Below are positions 59,138-64,000 of a stretch of DNA of 64,000 nucleotides, piece after piece. Position 1 is the first letter of the stretch. Each line of letters begins with the position of its first letter. The notes under the pieces are model-generated. The model was not told the origin of the DNA and searched no databases. It was given only the letters and a program-made list of their open reading frames with translations. The position numbers and the translations under genes are program-made. This DNA is from Anisakis pegreffii (taxonomy: Eukaryota; Nematoda; Chromadorea; Rhabditida; Anisakidae): assembly GCA_035041965.1 (NCBI GenBank), contig JAPYMA010001103.1, positions 1 through 64,000 of the forward strand, in the 5' to 3' direction.

Positions 59138-61189
59138 GCATACGCAGTTACTGACAGCTCAGTTTTAGTGATCTGAAATTCACGATTTCAATAAGAATAT
59201 TGCTCAATAGTGTCCACAGTGAGTTGAAGGCATTCGAACCGGTATTCAGACAACAATTAAATGAGTCTTTCAGAAACTCGAACGATCCTAAGCTGAGATG
59301 AGTAAACGCTAATATGATTAAATCGAAGTTATAGTCTCTTTTTTTTGTTTCAATTTTTTTGGTTTCATTGTTTTGATCATTTGATTTTATGAGTGGCGAT
59401 CGTTATCACTGTGACTGGTCAGTGATAAGGATACCTTCCCTGATATGATCATTGTTCAATAAACGTCTCTTGCCATTTTTAAACATGTACTGTTAGTGAC
59501 CATAAAGGAGCGTTTATAATCTTTTAACAAAACTTATGTTTATAGTTATAACTGAGATGTACAATATCGTGCTTGGCAGTGATGGGCACGCTACTGAAAA
59601 GAAACCAATAGCTGCACTAATCGCTAATTCGCTGCCAAAAAAAAACATTTTTGCTCCACTCAAAACTCAAATTCCCTTTCGCTATTAGCGCGGTGAATGT
59701 AGCGAGAACGCTGAATTTCGATGAAGTGCTTTTCGGCGAAATTATTCCGCTAGTCGCTACACTTTCAGTTAAATTTGCAAAAAAAAGATTGCAATCGCGC
59801 TGATCTAACGTTGTAGATCATTTTGATCTATCGCTGCTAGGCGAAACAAGAATTTTGCTTCCATATCAACAACTGTTTGTAACTACCATCACAATATAAA
59901 GGAATCCAAATCAATTGAATAATATCCGGTTTTGTACGCAACGGAGTCGACGTTTCAAGTAAATGGGAGATTGAACGGAAAACACGAATGATAGCGAAGC
60001 AAGAGAGCAAAAACTGTAACTGATAATATGTAGAGCCCAGTCATCACTGGAAAACTTGCTGGAGTTTTGGAGAAGACTCCAAAAGCTCCTCTGACACTCA
60101 AGTTAAGCTTGACTTGATGGTTTTTGTTGACGATATATGTGGATGTTCGTTTGATAGCATCAGATTTTTGCTCTGATGGTCCACTAGTCCAGTCAATCGA
60201 GTGTCTAACAATATCTGACAAATATTTCTAAATGCGCAAAAAGTTCTCTCAATGAGAGAAATTTATGTGAGCATACAGATATCGCTGAACGCACATAAGA
60301 AGCATTTAACTGAAAGCATTGAACTTAGCATTGAACTGAAAGCATCCCAAGAATGACAGGAAGATTTGCAGCGATGTCACAACACCATGCAAATGCCTGC
60401 ATTGCTGCTTTTGAACTAAGAGCAAGGAATGTCACTGATATGAGTAGTGATAATATAGTGCAAGAATCATGTTTGTAAGAGGCTTAATGTGGTATACGAT
60501 GAAGCAAGGTTTAGTTTGGTCTTGCATGAAACGAAGTATTTATTGAGGCTGGGCGTTTGTTTACTGTTATTGATATGATCTGATATGATATGAGTATTGT
60601 GGACGAATCGTTCAACACTGGTTGAGTTGCAATGATAACAAGATTATAAGCATCACATAATTCACAATCACACAACAAGATGTCGCCAGCTAGTCAGATG
60701 GTGTCACCATGATCTGAAAGCAAATGCGAACGAGTGAGCATTTCAAGACTGCTGATGACAGTACTAATGAGGATAGCAGTAATCATAACAATATGATTGC
60801 AACGAACACAGTGGCGAAGCTAATCGTAACGGGAACAATCGACGTGTTACGATAACGAACTTGGTAAAGATAACAGCAATGAAAGTTGTAGCATTTTGCA
60901 TATTGCAAATGAGTATCATGATCGGTCATAGCGACAATTCCACTGCTACTGATAGAACAATGTGATAATAATAATAAAAATAATAATAATAACATTGATA
61001 ACAATCCCACTGATCGCACAATAACAAGCAATGTGTCACCAAAATTGATGTGCTTGACCAAAGAACCAGTTACGCTGAATTACTTATAATTTATTGACGA
61101 CAAATCACATGAGGTTACCTCTTTAATGAATGAGTGATGACTGACTAGAGTTGTTGAGTGAAAACAAGTAATCATAGTGTTAAGTTCAC
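59138..61189. other. UGT 5' flank with an hAT-like terminus
   Basis: CAGTGATGGGCACGCTACTGAAAA at about 59577 onward (quoted here only as the first 20 bases plus AAAA) matches the left end of the MITE at 22691, and the next ~250 bp share its AGCG/CGCT-rich character. No right terminus could be fixed. An AAT-rich patch lies at 60964-60992. Open frames at 59955-60206 and 60783-60870 (minus) encode hydrophobic stretches but have no family. Confidence 0.4.
59955..60206 (-). CDS. Candidate exon with a hydrophobic segment
   Basis: A minus-strand frame opens after ATTTGTCAG (about 60206) and contains a polar part (DWTSGPSEQKSDAIKRTSTY), then LNLSVRGAFGVFSKTPASFP and a membrane-like MTGLYILSVTVFALLLRY. 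It may end at a donor near 59970. It lies upstream of the UGT and on the same strand, but the phase and content do not match any UGT exon. Not recognised. Confidence 0.22.
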   Translation of the reverse strand, partial: RHSIDWTSGPSEQKSDAIKRTSTYIVNKNHQVKLNLSVRGAFGVFSKTPASFPVMTGLYILSVTVFALLLRYHSCFPFNLPFT

Positions 61190-62016
61190 ATCAAGCATCA
61201 GAACTGAATGCCACATATTTAGATGTGACAAACGATGTGTTCATCTTAGGAAAGACGACGTTGAGATATACGAGATGTCAATGTCAATTATACTTATGTC
61301 AAATATTCAGGACAAATTACAGACAGGTAACAACAAAGTACACAGCAACTACCCACCTGAATGCAGCAGCCCTATCTTGGACCTGGGATGCAGTTTGGTC
61401 GAATCATGATCAAATGATCAAATCATGATCAAATAATCAAATCATGCTCAAAAGTATGGCGCAATCTTTAATGTAATTATGATGTTGCATTATAAAATTC
61501 AAGTGTGAATGAAAAATCAACCCGCTGTATTTAAACTTATCGTAAAGCTATCATTAACCTGATGGTTTCACTTCAATAAATAAATGAAATTTTAAAAAGA
61601 CCAGTAAATAAAATTTAAAAAATATACCTCAGTTTGCGCAACAGCATGCTAACATTCATTTTGTCAGCATTCACTTATTGTTTTGTGATAATCGAGTAGA
61701 AAGTCACCTTAAATACTTAAAATGTGCGTATATGAACTATTGTTGTAGAACTTTTGCTTCAAAATGTTTAGTTTCAAGAGGTATTCATCAAGTTGTTCTT
61801 GGATGATCCAGTACTGTGTATGAATGGAGGGTATTATCGTTACTGGAGCTTTCAGTTCCATCAGAGCAATATTTCTATAAGGCTGGTTATGATATTATGG
61901 GATATCCACTATCTCCAGGTCATCAGTGCACTTCGGTTCCATCATATTGTTGTGTTATTATGCAAGATTCGAGTGGAGCTATGATTTGTGTTGATGTTTC
62001 TGATCGCAGCATGTGA
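61190..62016 (+). CDS. Candidate exons of an unrecognised plus-strand gene
   Basis: Two stretches look exon-like. First, about 61190-61326 is open in two frames and ends at CAG|GTAACA; one frame reads ECHIFRCDKRCVHLRKDD with spaced Cys. Second, about 61812-62016 is preceded by GATCCAG and reads EQYFYKAGYDIMGYPLSPGH, then QCTSVPSYCCVIMQDSSGAM and ICVDVSDRSM to a stop; it is Cys-containing and non-repetitive. The two are not in compatible phase, so at least one more exon would be needed. No family is recognised, and chance open frames cannot be excluded. Confidence 0.25.
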
Positions 62017-63461
62017 TTCCAAAAATACGCTCAAGTTTTGTCAGCAACTTAGATACTTTTTGATTTTTCCTGACAGAGCAGGTCTTCGATTACTAGAAGT
62101 GCATCTGAAAAATTGGGTGCGATAACTTGAAACTCCAGTTTTTTTTCAGGAATCACATGATTCCTCGATATCACTCGATAAAATATAGCTTCACATGTGA
62201 GGAAATTGCATAGTTAATCGAAAGAAAAATCCCATCGACGAATCAAATGATTTTCTAAACGTTATATCGAATGATAACGAACAGTTCATAGTTGATCTGT
62301 TTCTTTGTTGTTGTCCTCTAACAATAGTCGAACAGGCTTGGAGAGAGCATGTGAAATGCATCGAGAATCATGCGATAATTGTTGTAAATAATGAGACGAG
62401 AAGAATGAGAAAGTGACAACATGAAAGTGCTTTTAATGATAGAAGACTTGCGAGTGCTCATAACGCAGTGTGCGCTTTACAAATTGAATGAAACGGGATT
62501 GAATGAGAAAACAACCAAAGGAACGTGTTTATGATGTGTGCAGCTATGAGAGCGATTAGTTTACATTTGAAAAGAATGAGAGTACATTGATGGGAAATTA
62601 ATTTCTCACTTTCTCTATTGTTGTTAGCTGAAAACAAAGACTCTAGCAAATTTCGATGCAGTTTTGAATGCTGCATATTAATCGTAAGTAATCATTACAA
62701 CATGTTTAATGCAATATCCCAATTAGAAATTCATTCCCAAATGTTTCCTTGTGACAACCTAATAGAATCGTCTTTGTTTCGTTAAAAAAGCAGTTGGTGA
62801 TAATAAGATGCATCTGACTTCTCATACCATCAGAAATAAAATAAATCACATCGTACTATAAGTAAACAGAATGAATGGATGAAGTATAGTGTACCTTGGA
62901 ATCCTTATCAAAATTATACAATCAGGTTACTGATTCAGAAATTGATAATGTCAGTGATCAAATGTCAAGATGTTTCGTAAATGTTTGCAGTAAGGTATGG
63001 CTGATGTACTGTCTGGATAGCTTTTAGAGCATTATCAAATTGTACGAGTAGTATATTTTCATAACTTATTTGGGCGATTTCATGGCATTACTTTGAGTGA
63101 TACATACGCTTTCTGTGATCATCGATTACTTTGTATGAGCAAGATTTGTTTCTAATTGTAAGCAAATCCATATTACGCATTATATCAGAACAAGGACTGT
63201 ATCACTGACTAAGACTGTGATCGGTTTATTGAAAAAATTTATTGTTACAACAGGATAACCATTTCAAAAATATATTCACATTAGATTTGAATTTAAGCTG
63301 GTAGTATATCGTCAAATGAACAACCGAATGACAGTTGAGTTTGCTTTTTTCGTTGGAGGGATTTGAAGTGAGATAAGGAGTAAAGAGTGGGCCTGTATTC
63401 AAGGTCTTCATTCAAGGTAGTAACTTTTTCATTTCACAAACATTCACACAGTTCATTCGAC
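62017..63461. other. Gene-free stretch downstream of the third collagen
   Basis: Probably includes the 3' untranslated region of the minus-strand collagen; TTTATT (minus AATAAA) occurs at about 63227 and 63238. A segment near 62543-62582 (CAGCTATGAGAGCGATTAGT and AAAAGAATGAGAG) resembles the interior of the hAT-like element family and may be a small remnant. Confidence 0.4.
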
Positions 63462-63923
63462 TCAACTTGTCTTATTGATGAATTTCTTCTTGTGTACACG
63501 AGTGCGACGTTTGTGAGTGGCACGTTTCTTGGAATAGGGTATTGCGGCTGCTGTGTCGTAGCCTCCGTAGCCTCCGCCGAGATCAGTCGAATCATACCCT
63601 GAAGCTTGAGCTTGAATCAGACCCGGTGGAGGTGTTATCGTGGGTGGAGAAGGCGCTGGAGGCACCACTGATGGCACTGAAATCGCTGGAGCCACTGGAG
63701 CCACTGGAGCCACTGGAGCCACTGGAAGCATTGGAGCCACTGCAACCGGTGGCCCGCCATATGCAGGCATAGTCGCAGATGCAGCCGAGTCATATCCACC
63801 ATCGCTAACGGGCGCTACTTGAACCTGATTGATCTGTGTTTCGGATGTGGGACGCGGATTAGAGGTTCTCGGAGGGCAAGGACAATAACCACCATCACCA
63901 GCCGCAGCGCCGGGCATACCCAT
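63462..63923 (-). CDS. Cuticle collagen, last exon (5' part beyond the window)
   Basis: The exon starts after TTATTTCAG (phase 0) with [20 protein letters not shown], the end of a Gly-X-Y block and the Cys-x-Cys terminal motif shared with the two collagens at 47-55 kb. The 130 or so residues that follow are not collagenous: a Thr/Gln-rich linker, SDGGYDSAASATMPAYGGPP, a Val-Ala-Pro repeat (APVAPVAPVAPVAPA), a Pro/Ser segment, SGYDSTDLGGGYGGYD, and a strongly basic end (KKRATHKRRTRVHKKK). Such a tail is much longer than the 30-50 residues of the other two genes. The remaining bases to the window edge are intron. It is a secreted cuticle component, opposite in strand to the other collagens. Confidence 0.88.
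   Translation of the reverse strand: MGMPGAAAGDGGYCPCPPRTSNPRPTSETQINQVQVAPVSDGGYDSAASATMPAYGGPPVAVAPMLPVAPVAPVAPVAPAISVPSVVPPAPSPPTITPPPGLIQAQASGYDSTDLGGGYGGYDTAAAIPYSKKRATHKRRTRVHKKKFINKTS
63685..63732. repeat. 9-bp coding minisatellite in the collagen tail
   Basis: Tandem copies of GGAGCCACT on the plus strand (AGTGGCTCC on the coding strand) produce the Val-Ala-Pro / Ala-Pro-Val repeat of the protein. Several adjacent copies are identical, so copy number may vary between individuals. Confidence 0.85.
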
Positions 63924-64000
63924 CTGAAATAAGTGGAAGTTAGGAGAGTAAGCTGAAGTCGAAACTGAAACGGTGATTTGTTTGGCAACCGAACTGAACT

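Noticed and set aside
1..64000. CRISPR arrays, operons, bacterial promoters or spliced-leader RNA genes
   Set aside because: None seen. The intron-exon structure and collagens show a eukaryotic nematode genome, and the spliced-leader exon sequence was not found.

Overview
The window is AT-rich animal genomic DNA and almost certainly nematode. It carries at least three cuticle collagen genes with the nematode-specific N-terminal box, an R-x-K-R processing site and short Gly-X-Y blocks. Introns are small to mid-sized with TTTCAG/TTTTAG acceptors, and acceptor-like sequence sits directly before two collagen start codons, as expected for spliced-leader trans-splicing. The species cannot be named from sequence alone.

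Layout. 1-8.4 kb: repeats and mobile DNA. A gag-protease piece of a BEL/Pao retrotransposon (minus strand) lies inside a 74-bp minisatellite, followed by microsatellites, a foldback element, a diverged ~238-bp tandem repeat and a 1-kb element with hAT-like ends. 8.4-13.5 kb: a rhodopsin-like seven-transmembrane receptor on the minus strand, rebuilt here from eight well-supported exons, one only 13 nt, plus an uncertain first exon. 13.5-40.3 kb: a long stretch with no gene I can support. It holds a second hAT-like element with an 8-bp target duplication, a 53-bp near-perfect palindrome, smaller inverted-repeat elements and a few unrecognised open frames. 40.3-42.0 kb: the last three exons of a plus-strand gene ending in a muscle-type (I-set) immunoglobulin domain and an acidic tail, with a third copy of the hAT-like element in an intron.

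42-47.4 kb is mostly non-coding but contains a 251-codon unrecognised open frame on the minus strand. 47.5-49.3 and 52.8-54.7 kb hold two tandem six-exon cuticle collagen paralogues (321 and 310 aa as reconstructed). Convergent to the second is a complete nine-exon UDP-glycosyltransferase gene (59.1-55.3 kb, minus, 529 aa). 59-63.4 kb shows only candidate exons. The right edge contains the last exon of a third cuticle collagen (minus strand) with an unusually long, low-complexity and basic C-terminal tail.

The genes do not form an operon or a single pathway. The collagens are secreted cuticle components, the UGT is an ER detoxification or conjugation enzyme, the receptor is a plasma-membrane signalling protein and the Ig protein is probably sarcomeric. 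All exon joins were made by hand from phase, splice motifs and protein family pattern; none has transcript support.
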